64,000 nt of DNA from Pagrus major (GCF_040436345.1 NC_133238.1:5706150-5770149), one strand, 5' to 3'; shown: positions 9,292 to 19,534, counted from the stretch's first letter. Made by a program: numbers and translations. The notes: generated by a model from the letters alone, not told the origin.

Positions 9292-9361
9292 GTAAGAAAG
9301 CTTTTAGTTTTTTTTTGCTTTTTGCTGTCTTATTCTTGACTGGTTTTAGGTGTTTTTACAG
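9292..9361 (+). other. Intron-like segment in Keno 5' UTR
   Basis: AAG|GTAAGA at 9291/9292 is a near-ideal U1 donor. A T-rich tract, a TTGAC branch-like motif and TTTTTACAG|CC ending at 9361 follow. The equivalent in Keno-2 is 21368-21445 (longer T run). It lies wholly upstream of the ORF1 ATG and is kept in all six copies. It could be a chance match in T-rich DNA. Confidence 0.35.
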
Positions 9362-9430
9362 CCTTTTTTTAGCTTGTATTTATTTAACTTATTGTATTTT
9401 ATTCATCGTTGAAGTGTGGTGTCTCCAGCC

Positions 9431-10759
9431 ATGTCGGCTGCCCGTGCCGGCATGCGGAGGCACCACAGTGTGCGTTTTACCTTTTTAGAAAGAGATGGAA
9501 AGCTCCTGGAGATGTCCAGATTGGACTTCTCCAGGAAGCTAATTCAAAAGGCCCTTGGCTTTTCCCCACAGCAATTGAACTGCGTACTGTCTCTTCCCTT
9601 CAACAAAGGTTTTGATATTAGTTTTGTTACCGCTGCAGTGCTACAAGAATTTTGGCAACGCTTTGAAAAGGTTAAGACCCAGTTTTCAGCATTCAACGTG
9701 GAGAAACTGACTGACAACTCTCTGAAAGTGGTTATCGTTAGGATGTTCAATGAAATGGTGAATGCTGAAGATATATGCATGTGGCTGGGTAGATACTGCA
9801 CTGTGAAGGGCCAGGCTACCAAGGTGAGGGATGAAGATGGCATCTGGAACTGTGCCTGGAGGGTCCCCATTCAACAATGGCAGGACCCCCAGGGGTACCA
9901 GGGCCTGAGGCATCTCCCATCCATGGTAGTTCTTGGTGAGAACAGGGGCTACATTCACTACCAGGGCATGCCCAAGCTCTGCCGCAAGTGTGGTGAGCAT
10001 GGACACCTGGCAGAGGCTTGCCAAAACATTGTTTGCGGTAAATGCAGAGAAATTGGGCACTCCTTTGAGGAGTGTCCCAATGGCAGAAAGTGCAATCTCT
10101 GTGGAGAGACAAATCACCTCTTCAGAGATTGCCCAATGTCTTTTGCCAACAAACTGAAAGCCCAAAGAAAACAAGAATCGGAAATTGAAAAAGAAAAAAT
10201 ATTAAAGGAAAATGGCCGAAATGTAACTGTCGAAGTGCTAATTGAAGAGGAGGGGCTGGGAAATTCAAATCTCCCGCCAAAATCTGTGGTTGGAGGAGAG
10301 GAGCCCGGTGAGGCGGGACAAGGGGAGGGGCCTGGCTTTAACCCAGCAGAGGGTGCTGCTGAGGGAGATGGGGAAAGCCAGGCAGCAGGTGGAGCTGGAC
10401 AAGATGGCTCGACAGGCACTGACTCAGCCAATAGCCTCATTACAGTCGGGGAGGAACAAGAGGAAGGAGAGTCCAGTGACACCTCCCTCCCCAATACCCA
10501 GCCCAACCTCAAGAGAACTGCATCTGAACTGTCCAGCTCTGAGGCTGATGCAGCCTCGGAGAAGAAGGGAAGGGCTGAGCTTGACTCATACAGTTCCCCT
10601 GTGGAGCAGCTCAGAGCCTTCCCTTCCAGTTCACCCGATCAGTGCTCATTTCTTAATATAGCACTACAGTCAACTCCATTGGAAAAGCGTGCCGACATGG
10701 CTTTCCGGAGGAAAGAGTCTCAGGCCTCACCCCCCGATTGCATGGGGATAGTGAAATGA
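9431..10759 (+). CDS. Keno-1 ORF1, CCHC zinc-knuckle RNA-binding protein
   Basis: 442 aa from the first ATG in frame (G at -3); the open frame extends 15 nt upstream without another ATG. ORF1 proteins of this kind coat the element RNA and assist target-primed reverse transcription. Residues 1-180 form a folded N-terminal region with no motif I can name. Three perfect C-x2-C-x4-H-x4-C knuckles follow at about 184-234. The C-terminal 200 residues are acidic, Ser/Gly/Glu-rich and probably disordered. It is similar in layout to ZCCHC3-like proteins annotated in fish, many of which are LINE ORF1s. ORF2 starts 67 nt after its stop. Confidence 0.9.
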   Translation: MSAARAGMRRHHSVRFTFLERDGKLLEMSRLDFSRKLIQKALGFSPQQLNCVLSLPFNKGFDISFVTAAVLQEFWQRFEKVKTQFSAFNVEKLTDNSLKVVIVRMFNEMVNAEDICMWLGRYCTVKGQATKVRDEDGIWNCAWRVPIQQWQDPQGYQGLRHLPSMVVLGENRGYIHYQGMPKLCRKCGEHGHLAEACQNIVCGKCREIGHSFEECPNGRKCNLCGETNHLFRDCPMSFANKLKAQRKQESEIEKEKILKENGRNVTVEVLIEEEGLGNSNLPPKSVVGGEEPGEAGQGEGPGFNPAEGAAEGDGESQAAGGAGQDGSTGTDSANSLITVGEEQEEGESSDTSLPNTQPNLKRTASELSSSEADAASEKKGRAELDSYSSPVEQLRAFPSSSPDQCSFLNIALQSTPLEKRADMAFRRKESQASPPDCMGIVK

Positions 10760-10826
10760 GATCCTTTTACATTCCTGAAAGTCTGGAAGTTTTAACAAGT
10801 AGTCTTTTAATTTTTTATTCCTTAAA

Positions 10827-13800
10827 ATGTCATACCTGTTGTTTTTACCAATTATACTCATGACCCTCAACATTTCCACCCTCAATGTGAGAAGTGTGAG
10901 GTCGGGAGTTAGAGCCCAGACTGTTTTATCCTACCTAAATTCTTTTACGTCAGATGTGTTTTTATTACAGGAGTGCAATCTGCCCTTTTTAACAACCTAC
11001 AGGAAATGGGAGGAGAAATGGCCACTCGGTCAATCCATGTGGAGTGGATCAAACCACAACAAGTCAGATGGAGTGGCCATTTTAATTAAAAACCCCTTGG
11101 TAGTGGTGAGGGGCAGCACTGTGGTGAGAGACGGACGGGCAGTTTTAGCACACTTGACATACATGGGGCAGGATTTTAACCTACTCAACGTATACGGTTT
11201 TAACGACAAAAATGACAGGTATGACCTTTTAGAAGAACTGCAGTCCCACATGCTAGGTAGGGTGCCTTTAGTGGTAGGAGGGGATTTTAATTGTGTTTTA
11301 TCCAGAACAGATAGACGGGGAGCAGGGGAAGATTTTAAAGTAGATAAAACATCGGTTTTACTGCAAGACATCTGCAAGGATTTTAAGCTACAAGACTGTT
11401 TTAAATCCATGCATCCTAGAGAGGAGGGCTTCACCTGGTTCAGTGGTGACGGCACCAAAGCCTCTCGCATTGACTATGTTTTTACACGGGACTGCCCACC
11501 AACTGATGCTAGATTGACCCCCGTTTTCTTTTCTGATCACGCAATGCTGTCATGCACCCTGACACTCTCTTCTGGTGTGACTGTAGGAAGTGGTCTGTGG
11601 AAGCTCAACTGCTCCCTGTTAGAGGACAGGGAGATAGTTGGACAATACAGGGAGCAGTATAGCCAATGGCAGACCCTTCAAGACTTTTACGATTCACGTG
11701 CACACTGGTGGGAGTGGGTGAAGACAAAGACTAAGGCTTTTTTTAGACAGGCAGGGAGAAAGAAAAAAGATAAGGAAAAAAGATGCATGTTGGGACTGCA
11801 GAAAAGACTACAGAGATATTTTAAACTTGTGAACCAAGGATTTGATTTTAATGACGACATTTTAGAAGTCAAAAAACAAATGTCAAAATTAGCTGAAATA
11901 AAGAGTCAGGGTATCATTTTAAGAAGCAAAGAGAGAGAAAGAGAAGAAGGAGAAAAATGCACACGATACTTTTTTAAGAAGATAGCTAGCAGAAGTGGGG
12001 TTTTAACAAAGCTAAAAAAAGAAGACGGGTTTTTAACTGCTAACACAAACGAACTTATTGAAACAGTGGAACTCTTTTACAATAAATTATATGAAAAAAA
12101 GACATAGAGACAGACATTACAGAACAGGTTTTAGAATACATTGATAGGACGGTGGAGGAAAGTGTGCTTTTAACCCAGGATTTTACCCTTTTAGAGTTAG
12201 GTAAATGTTTAAAAAATTTTAAGAAGGGGAAGTCCCCAGGACAAGATGGACTTCCCCTGGAATTTTATCTGACCTTTTGGGATATCCTTGCACATGACCT
12301 ACTTACTGTTTTTAATGACTTTGAACGACTAGACCTGTTACCTGAGAGCTTTAGAGTAGGGATAGTGACATTAATCCACAAAAAAGAGGACCAGACTGAC
12401 CTGAAAAACTGGAGACCAATAACGCTTTTAAACTTTGACTGCAAACTTTTTAGCAAACTTTTATCAACACGTTTATCTTTGGTTTTAGGGGAGGTGATCC
12501 ACCCGGATCAAGCCTGTGCCATCCCGGGGAGGAAGATCACCGACAGCCTCGTACTGATCAGAGACACCATCTGTTACGCGAGAGACAGAGACATTCGGCT
12601 TGTATTGCTAAATTTAGACTTTGAAAAAGCCTTCGATCGGGTCTCGCACCAGTACCTATTTCAGGTACTGCAAAAAATGGGGTTTCCTGAGAGGGTCATA
12701 GCGTGGGTGGGTTTGCTCTACCGGGGAATCAACAGCAAAATCCTTGTAAATGGGCAACTTACCAAAGCAGTGAATATATGCTGCGGTGTCCGTCAGGGTT
12801 GTCCGTTATCTGCCCTCCTTTACGTTATATGTGTGGAACCATTGGCACAGATCTTGAGAAGGGACAAATGGATCAATGGGGTGTCAATTCCGGGGAGTGG
12901 GGGCTTGGTCACAAAATGCCTTTTATACATGGATGATGTCAATGTTTTATGTACAGACCTTTTAGCTGTAAACAGGACCATGGACTTGACGGACTGGTAT
13001 GGACGGGCCTCTGGAGCCAGACTTAACCGCGACAAGACCCAAGCCCAATTTTACGGACCATGGACAGTGACCGAGACCACAGGACTCCCTCTGACTGTGA
13101 CCCTGACTGACATGAAAATACTCGGGGTAAAATTTGACGGGGAAGGGGGTGGGAGGAGCAATTGGCTTGACGCGATAGGGAAAGTTAGAAAGAGACTGGG
13201 ATACTGGAGACTAAGGGGACTGACAATGGAAGGCAAGGTTTTAGTCATAAAAGCTGTGATTTTACCCTTGTTTTTACTAATCAGTTCTGTTTTTATCCCG
13301 CCTCGTAGAGTGCTTTTAGATCTCGATCGAGCCATTTTTTACTTTCTGTGGGGGTCCAAGTGGGAGCGACTTAGAAGAAACGTCATGAAGATGCCAAAAA
13401 CAAAAGGAGGGAAAGATGTTCCAGACCTCCACCTGTTTTTAGGAAGCCAATACACCACACTGCACCTCAAATATGCCACATCCCCATCCAGAGATCACAA
13501 GACATCTGCCATGGCAAGATTCTGGATGGGGTCTTACCTCAGGACACTCAAGTTTTTACCTGTTGATCTTAGAGCACCTGTGTCTTTTAAACTGCCCACG
13601 GCCTATGATTTTATACGCAAATTTTTAAAAGATTTTAACTTGGAACAGGAGGAGCTGTCACTTTTAACCAACCACCGCTCTCTTCTCTCTCTTGTGCAGG
13701 AGCGGGAGCCAGTGAGTCCGGTGCGCGGGCTCGCAATCGGCGAGCCCTCAAGTGTTTGGCGCAATGTCAACCATCCCGTTCTCCCAAACAGATTACGGGA

Positions 13801-14227
13801 TCTCTCCTGGATGGTAGCTCATGAGGTCCTCCCGGTCAGGTCCGTGATGCACTCCCGGGGCATGTCACCATCCGCCATCTGCCCCCGACCGGGTTGTGGC
13901 GCGCCCGAGTCGGCGAGGCACTTGTTCTGGGAGTGCAGCGCTGCCATTGACCTGTGGGCAATGGCCGGCTCCCAGCAATTCCCGTACTTGCCAGCAGGGG
14001 AGGTCCTAGATGCACAACTAGTGCTCTACGGGGTGAGCCAGAAGAAAAGAACAACAGAGGAATTCTCCAAGCTCTGGCTCACCCTGGCCGCCATGAAAGA
14101 CGCTATATGGACCTCCAGAAACCTGCTGGCGAGAAAGCGCATGCAGATCCCCCCCGTGGCTACGATCCAAATGGCTGCAGCGACGGTCCAGGCAGCCGTC
14201 GCTGCTGGCGGCAGGCCTAGGACGTAG
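10827..14227 (+). pseudogene. Keno-1 ORF2, endonuclease/reverse transcriptase, frameshifted
   Basis: Same protein as Keno-2 ORF2, but the A run at about 12094-12100 has seven A where Keno-2, -3, -5 and -6 have eight. The frame closes at 12107 after 426 codons, between the endonuclease and RT domains; the rest (RT and zinc knuckle) continues open in another frame to 14227. The endonuclease half is intact, so a truncated endonuclease could be made, but no full ORF2 protein. The fault looks recent, as the remainder is almost identical to the intact copies. Confidence 0.92.
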
Positions 14228-14396
14228 CCACATGAAGCATCGCCTCTGCGCTCATTCGGAGGTGGGAGCCGGAGCCACACACAAAGGTCAAGGCAGCAGC
14301 GGCCTGATCCTCCGGGTGTGGCAGGTGGGAAGGAGCAAGAGGCTGAGGGCCTCCTCTGAGCATCACCAGCGGGTACCCAGGGATCTGATGGGAGAG

Positions 14397-14430
14397 CGGG
14401 ATGAGTTCCCCATGATAGGGACTCACCCCG
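14397..14430 (+). other. 3'-UTR RNA hairpin of Keno
   Basis: The stem CGGGATGAGTTCCC pairs with GGGACTCACCCCG with one A-C mismatch and one bulged T, closing a 7-nt loop CATGATA. It lies 170 nt after the ORF2 stop in all copies: 26482-26515, 33968-34001, 44227-44260, 52627-52660 and 62660-62693. In Keno-5 the first base is T, which still pairs with G. LINE reverse transcriptases often recognise a 3'-UTR stem-loop, so this is a candidate recognition element (inference). Confidence 0.6.
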
Positions 14431-14770
14431 CTCCTGCATAACAAAGACTTGAGAGCTTTTAAATGCCCTCCCTTTTTAAAAAAGACACACTGATATATTA
14501 TACACTTACACTGATTCACAGAACGGACTTTTAATGCCACAAAGGAGCACTTTGTTTTAACATGTCTTGTGTATTTTAAGGCAACAATTGTGTTTTTTTT
14601 TTAATCTGTAAACACCTTTTATTGGATATGATGGTGTTTTTTTTTTATGGTGGATGGTTTTACAGATTTAACTACTGTATTGTTGCGGATGACATGTTGA
14701 TTTTAAGTGTTTTCAAATTGTATTGTGGACTGTGTTCTGAATAAGTGTAAAAAATAGAGAAACTTGTGTC

Positions 14771-14776
14771 AATAAA
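14771..14776 (+). promoter_or_regulatory. Keno polyadenylation signal
   Basis: AATAAA about 15 nt before the A-rich 3' end, the normal spacing for cleavage and polyadenylation. It recurs in all six copies. It suggests that the Keno RNA copied into DNA was polyadenylated. Confidence 0.7.
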
Positions 14777-14794
14777 CTTTTTTCAAAAGAAAAA

Positions 14795-14944
14795 TCTGTT
14801 CTTATCAGTTTAATATCTGATATGTCCTCTATATGGGGACAACATATTAAATGGATTTTTAGCCTCGGGAGCTGAAACAGGGGCTTGCTCCGTTCACTCC
14901 ACGCATCGACCCGGTATTGCAGCGCCGCCGGGAACGGTGCACCC
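14795..14944 (+). pseudogene. U2 snRNA 3' remnant (nt 39-188) downstream of Keno-1
   Basis: Begins at TCTG (nt 39); the preceding A could be nt 38 or tail. It lacks stem-loop I and the branch-point recognition sequence but keeps the Sm site, 3' stem-loops and 3' box. Confidence 0.96.
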
Positions 14945-15382
14945 CTCTCCGGCCTTGTTGAAAATCAATCAGTGTTGCAGACCAAAGGCCTTGACAAACT
15001 TGACATTGCGGCACAGAATCGGCAGCAAGAAGAAGGCTGGCAAACCGCAGCGAGAGCTGCGCTTTGCATGGTCAGAAAAAGAGGCAAAACTGCCTCGCCG
15101 CGGCCGGTGCGCAATACCTGCTGAGTGTGCCCTGCATTTCCCCCCCGCGGTCCTCAACTGAAACAGAGAGTCTGGAAGCGCCCGAGTGTTTGTGACGTTT
15201 GGTGGCCTGCGCCCAACGAGCAGGCTTTTCTCTCTCCACAAACCGGTCGAGTAGAGCCTGGGATAATGTGGGGACGGGCGTGGCCAGGGATTTTGGTGCG
15301 CGATGAGCCAAGTGAGGCTCACCATGAGAAGAGTGCCTGGGACCACAGCTGTCTTGGCTGCTGTCGAGGAGAGGCGCTGTAC

Positions 15383-15500
15383 TTACTCGGGTTTCTCTTC
15401 ATAACGCACAAGTCTTTCGCCTTTTACTAAAGACTTCCGTGGAGAGGAACACCAATGAGTTGAAGATATTTTTGGCAGGCTTTGCCGTTTGGCTGAGCCT
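15383..15500 (+). ncRNA. U5 spliceosomal snRNA
   Basis: Complete copy downstream of the Keno-1 U2 remnant, with its own PSE intact. Confidence 0.93.
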
Positions 15501-15674
15501 CGTGCATGTGTGAAAATCAATAAAGCCGGCCTTAACCAGACTCGGGGCTAAGCCACGGAGCGCTTGGGAGGAGCCGCTAAGCACAAGCCACTCCGCCGCG
15601 CAATGCAAATGGCACACCGCGACGAGTGTGAAGCGTGCCAGGAGGTGGGCTCAGGCAGCAGACGACTGGGGCTC

Positions 15675-15862
15675 ATCGCTTCTCGGCCTTTTGGCTAAGA
15701 TCAAGTGTAGTATCTGTTCTTATCAGTTTAATATCTGATATGTCCTCTATATGGGGACAACATATTAAATGGATTTTTAGCCTCGGGAGCTGAAACAGGG
15801 GCTTGCTCCGTTCACTCCACGCATCGACCCGGTATTGCAGCGCCGCCGGGAACGGTGCACCC
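15675..15862 (+). ncRNA. U2 spliceosomal snRNA
   Basis: Complete consensus copy, first intact U2 after Keno-1. Confidence 0.97.
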
Positions 15863-16300
15863 CTCTCCGGCCTTGTTGAAAATCAATCAGTGTTGCAGAC
15901 CAAAGGCCTTGACAAACTTGACATTGCGGCACAGAATCGGCAGCAAGAAGAAGGCTGGCAAACCGCAGCGAGAGCTGCGCTTTGCATGGTCAGAAAAAGA
16001 GGCAAAACTGCCTCGCCGCGGCCGGTGCGCAATACCTGCTGAGTGTGCCCTGCATTTCCCCCCCGCGGTCCTCAACTGAAACAGAGAGTCTGGAAGCGCC
16101 CGAGTGTTTGTGACGTTTGGTGGCCTGCGCCCAACGAGCAGGCTTTTCTCTCTCCACAAACCGGTCGAGTAGAGCCTGGGATAATGTGGGGACGGGCGTG
16201 GCCAGGGATTTTGGTGCGCGATGAGCCAAGTGAGGCTCACCATGAGAAGAGTGCCTGGGACCACAGCTGTCTTGGCTGCTGTCGAGGAGAGGCGCTGTAC

Positions 16301-16418
16301 TTACTCGGGTTTCTCTTCATAACGCACAAGTCTTTCGCCTTTTACTAAAGACTTCCGTGGAGAGGAACACCAATGAGTTGAAGATATTTTTGGCAGGCTT
16401 TGCCGTTTGGCTGAGCCT
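16301..16418 (+). ncRNA. U5 spliceosomal snRNA
   Basis: Complete copy, downstream of U2 15675. Confidence 0.93.
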
Positions 16419-16592
16419 CGTGCATGTGTGAAAATCAATAAAGCCGGCCTTAACCAGACTCGGGGCTAAGCCACGGAGCGCTTGGGAGGAGCCGCTAAGC
16501 ACAAGCCACTCCGCCGCGCAATGCAAATGGCACACCGCGACGAGTGTGAAGCGTGCCAGGAGGTGGGCTCAGGCAGCAGACGACTGGGGCTC

Positions 16593-16780
16593 ATCGCTTC
16601 TCGGCCTTTTGGCTAAGATCAAGTGTAGTATCTGTTCTTATCAGTTTAATATCTGATATGTCCTCTATATGGGGACAACATATTAAATGGATTTTTAGCC
16701 TCGGGAGCTGAAACAGGGGCTTGCTCCGTTCACTCCACGCATCGACCCGGTATTGCAGCGCCGCCGGGAACGGTGCACCC
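16593..16780 (+). ncRNA. U2 spliceosomal snRNA
   Basis: Complete consensus copy. Confidence 0.97.
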
Positions 16781-17218
16781 CTCTCCGGCCTTGTTGAAAA
16801 TCAATCAGTGTTGCAGACCAAAGGCCTTGACAAACTTGACATTGCGGCACAGAATCGGCAGCAAGAAGAAGGCTGGCAAACCGCAGCGAGAGCTGCGCTT
16901 TGCATGGTCAGAAAAAGAGGCAAAACTGCCTCGCCGCGGCCGGTGCGCAATACCTGCTGAGTGTGCCCTGCATTTCCCCCCCGCGGTCCTCAACTGAAAC
17001 AGAGAGTCTGGAAGCGCCCGAGTGTTTGTGACGTTTGGTGGCCTGCGCCCAACGAGCAGGCTTTTCTCTCTCCACAAACCGGTCGAGTAGAGCCTGGGAT
17101 AATGTGGGGACGGGCGTGGCCAGGGATTTTGGTGCGCGATGAGCCAAGTGAGGCTCACCATGAGAAGAGTGCCTGGGACCACAGCTGTCTTGGCTGCTGT
17201 CGAGGAGAGGCGCTGTAC

Positions 17219-17336
17219 TTACTCGGGTTTCTCTTCATAACGCACAAGTCTTTCGCCTTTTACTAAAGACTTCCGTGGAGAGGAACACCAATGAGTTGAA
17301 GATATTTTTGGCAGGCTTTGCCGTTTGGCTGAGCCT
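17219..17336 (+). ncRNA. U5 spliceosomal snRNA
   Basis: Complete copy, downstream of U2 16593. Confidence 0.93.
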
Positions 17337-17510
17337 CGTGCATGTGTGAAAATCAATAAAGCCGGCCTTAACCAGACTCGGGGCTAAGCCACGGAGCGCT
17401 TGGGAGGAGCCGCTAAGCACAAGCCACTCTGCCGCGCAATGCAAATGGCACACCGCGACGAGTGTGAAGCGTGCCAGGAGGTGGGCTCAGGCAGCAGACG
17501 ACTGGGGCTC

Positions 17511-17698
17511 ATCGCTTCTCGGCCTTTTGGCTAAGATCAAGTGTAGTATCTGTTCTTATCAGTTTAATATCTGATATGTCCTCCATATGGGGACAACATA
17601 TTAAATGGATTTTTAGCCTCGGGAGCTGAAACAGGGGCTTGCTCCGTTCACTCCACGCATCGACCCGGTATTGCAGCGCCGCCGGGAACGGTGCACCC
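17511..17698 (+). ncRNA. U2 spliceosomal snRNA, nt-74 variant
   Basis: Complete copy with a private T-to-C at 17584 (nt 74, stem-loop IIb loop region). A private C-to-T at 17430 lies just upstream of its octamer. Confidence 0.96.
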
Positions 17699-18136
17699 CT
17701 CTCCGGCCTTGTTGAAAATCAATCAGTGTTGCAGACCAAAGGCCTTGACAAACTTGACATTGCGGCACAGAATCGGCAGCAAGAAGAAGGCTGGCAAACC
17801 GCAGCGAGAGCTGCGCTTTGCATGGTCAGAAAAAGAGGCAAAACTGCCTCGCCGCGGCCGGTGCGCAATACCTGCTGAGTGTGCCCTGCATTTCCCCCCC
17901 GCGGTCCTCAACTGAAACAGAGAGTCTGGAAGCGCCCGAGTGTTTGTGACGTTTGGTGGCCTGCGCCCAACGAGCAGGCTTTTCTCTCTCCACAAACCGG
18001 TCGAGTAGAGCCTGGGATAATGTGGGGACGGGCGTGGCCAGGGATTTTGGTGCGCGATGAGCCAAGTGAGGCTCACCATGAGAAGAGTGCCTGGGACCAC
18101 AGCTGTCTTGGCTGCTGTCGAGGAGAGGCGCTGTAC

Positions 18137-18254
18137 TTACTCGGGTTTCTCTTCATAACGCACAAGTCTTTCGCCTTTTACTAAAGACTTCCGTGGAGAG
18201 GAACACCAATGAGTTGAAGATATTTTTGGCAGGCTTTGCCGTTTGGCTGAGCCT
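18137..18254 (+). ncRNA. U5 spliceosomal snRNA
   Basis: Complete copy, downstream of U2 17511. Confidence 0.93.
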
Positions 18255-18428
18255 CGTGCATGTGTGAAAATCAATAAAGCCGGCCTTAACCAGACTCGGG
18301 GCTAAGCCACGGAGCGCTTGGGAGGAGCCGCTAAGCACAAGCCACTCCGCCGCGCAATGCAAATGGCACACCGCGACGAGTGTGAAGCGTGCCAGGAGGT
18401 GGGCTCAGGCAGCAGACGACTGGGGCTC

Positions 18429-18616
18429 ATCGCTTCTCGGCCTTTTGGCTAAGATCAAGTGTAGTATCTGTTCTTATCAGTTTAATATCTGATATGTCCT
18501 CTATATGGGGACAACATATTAAATGGATTTTTAGCCTCGGGAGCTGAAACAGGGGCTTGCTCCGTTCACTCCACGCATCGACCCGGTATTGCAGCGCCGC
18601 CGGGAACGGTGCACCC
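18429..18616 (+). ncRNA. U2 spliceosomal snRNA
   Basis: Complete consensus copy. Confidence 0.97.
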
Positions 18617-19054
18617 CTCTCCGGCCTTGTTGAAAATCAATCAGTGTTGCAGACCAAAGGCCTTGACAAACTTGACATTGCGGCACAGAATCGGCAGCAA
18701 GAAGAAGGCTGGCAAACCGCAGCGAGAGCTGCGCTTTGCATGGTCAGAAAAAGAGGCAAAACTGCCTCGCCGCGGCCGGTGCGCAATACCTGCTGAGTGT
18801 GCCCTGCATTTCCCCCCCGCGGTCCTCAACTGAAACAGAGAGTCTGGAAGCGCCCGAGTGTTTGTGACGTTTGGTGGCCTGCGCCCAACGAGCAGGCTTT
18901 TCTCTCTCCACAAACCGGTCGAGTAGAGCCTGGGATAATGTGGGGACGGGCGTGGCCAGGGATTTTGGTGCGCGATGAGCCAAGTGAGGCTCACCATGAG
19001 AAGAGTGCCTGGGACCACAGCTGTCTTGGCTGCTGTCGAGGAGAGGCGCTGTAC

Positions 19055-19172
19055 TTACTCGGGTTTCTCTTCATAACGCACAAGTCTTTCGCCTTTTACT
19101 AAAGACTTCCGTGGAGAGGAACACCAATGAGTTGAAGATATTTTTGGCAGGCTTTGCCGTTTGGCTGAGCCT
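19055..19172 (+). ncRNA. U5 spliceosomal snRNA
   Basis: Complete copy, downstream of U2 18429. Confidence 0.93.
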
Positions 19173-19346
19173 CGTGCATGTGTGAAAATCAATAAAGCCG
19201 GCCTTAACCAGACTCGGGGCTAAGCCACGGAGCGCTTGGGAGGAGCCGCTAAGCACAAGCCACTCCGCCGCGCAATGCAAATGGCACACCGCGACGAGTG
19301 TGAAGCGTGCCAGGAGGTGGGCTCAGGCAGCAGACGACTGGGGCTC

Positions 19347-19534
19347 ATCGCTTCTCGGCCTTTTGGCTAAGATCAAGTGTAGTATCTGTTCTTATCAGTT
19401 TAATATCTGATATGTCCTCTATATGGGGACAACATATTAAATGGATTTTTAGCCTCGGGAGCTGAAACAGTGGCTTGCTCCGTTCACTCCACGCATCGAC
19501 CCGGTATTGCAGCGCCGCCGGGAACGGTGCACCC
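19347..19534 (+). ncRNA. U2 spliceosomal snRNA, nt-125 variant
   Basis: Complete copy with G-to-T at 19471 (nt 125) and the eight-C spacer, the same combination as the copy at 5435. Confidence 0.96.

Larger units (their letters stand above)
9135..14794 (+). mobile_element. Keno-1, full-length U2-specific LINE (Tx1-like)
   Basis: A 5.66-kb non-LTR retrotransposon with 5' UTR (296 bp), ORF1, ORF2, 3' UTR (567 bp) and a short A-rich tail. It has no LTRs and no target-site duplication. It lies in the U2 sense orientation after U2 nt 26, and U2 resumes at nt 38/39, so 11-12 bp of target are missing. Site-specific insertion in U2 with AP-endonuclease-type ORF2 and CCHC ORF1 is what is known for Keno, a Tx1-clade family from fish genomes; the name is assigned from target and architecture. 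This copy has a broken ORF2 and a private G in its fourth 5' codonless region (9136) plus T at 9155. Its 3' UTR matches that of Keno-4. Confidence 0.93.

Noticed and set aside
9062-9295. A 77-aa frame crossing from the U2 promoter into Keno
   Set aside because: It spans unrelated DNA (snRNA promoter, U2 stub, LINE 5' UTR), so it is accidental.
9416-9430. ORF1 start at 9416
   Set aside because: That codon is GTG; the first ATG in frame is at 9431 with G at -3.
14454-14790. A separate SINE in the T-rich Keno 3' end
   Set aside because: There are no Pol III boxes or separate flanking repeats, and it is present at the same place in all copies as 3' UTR.
9135-14794. LTR retrotransposon or retrovirus-like element
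   Set aside because: There are no terminal repeats, integrase or protease. ORF2 has an AP-like endonuclease before the RT, which is the LINE order.
9131-14798. Target-site duplication flanking Keno
   Set aside because: Comparison with intact U2 shows missing target sequence, not duplicated sequence, at all six sites.
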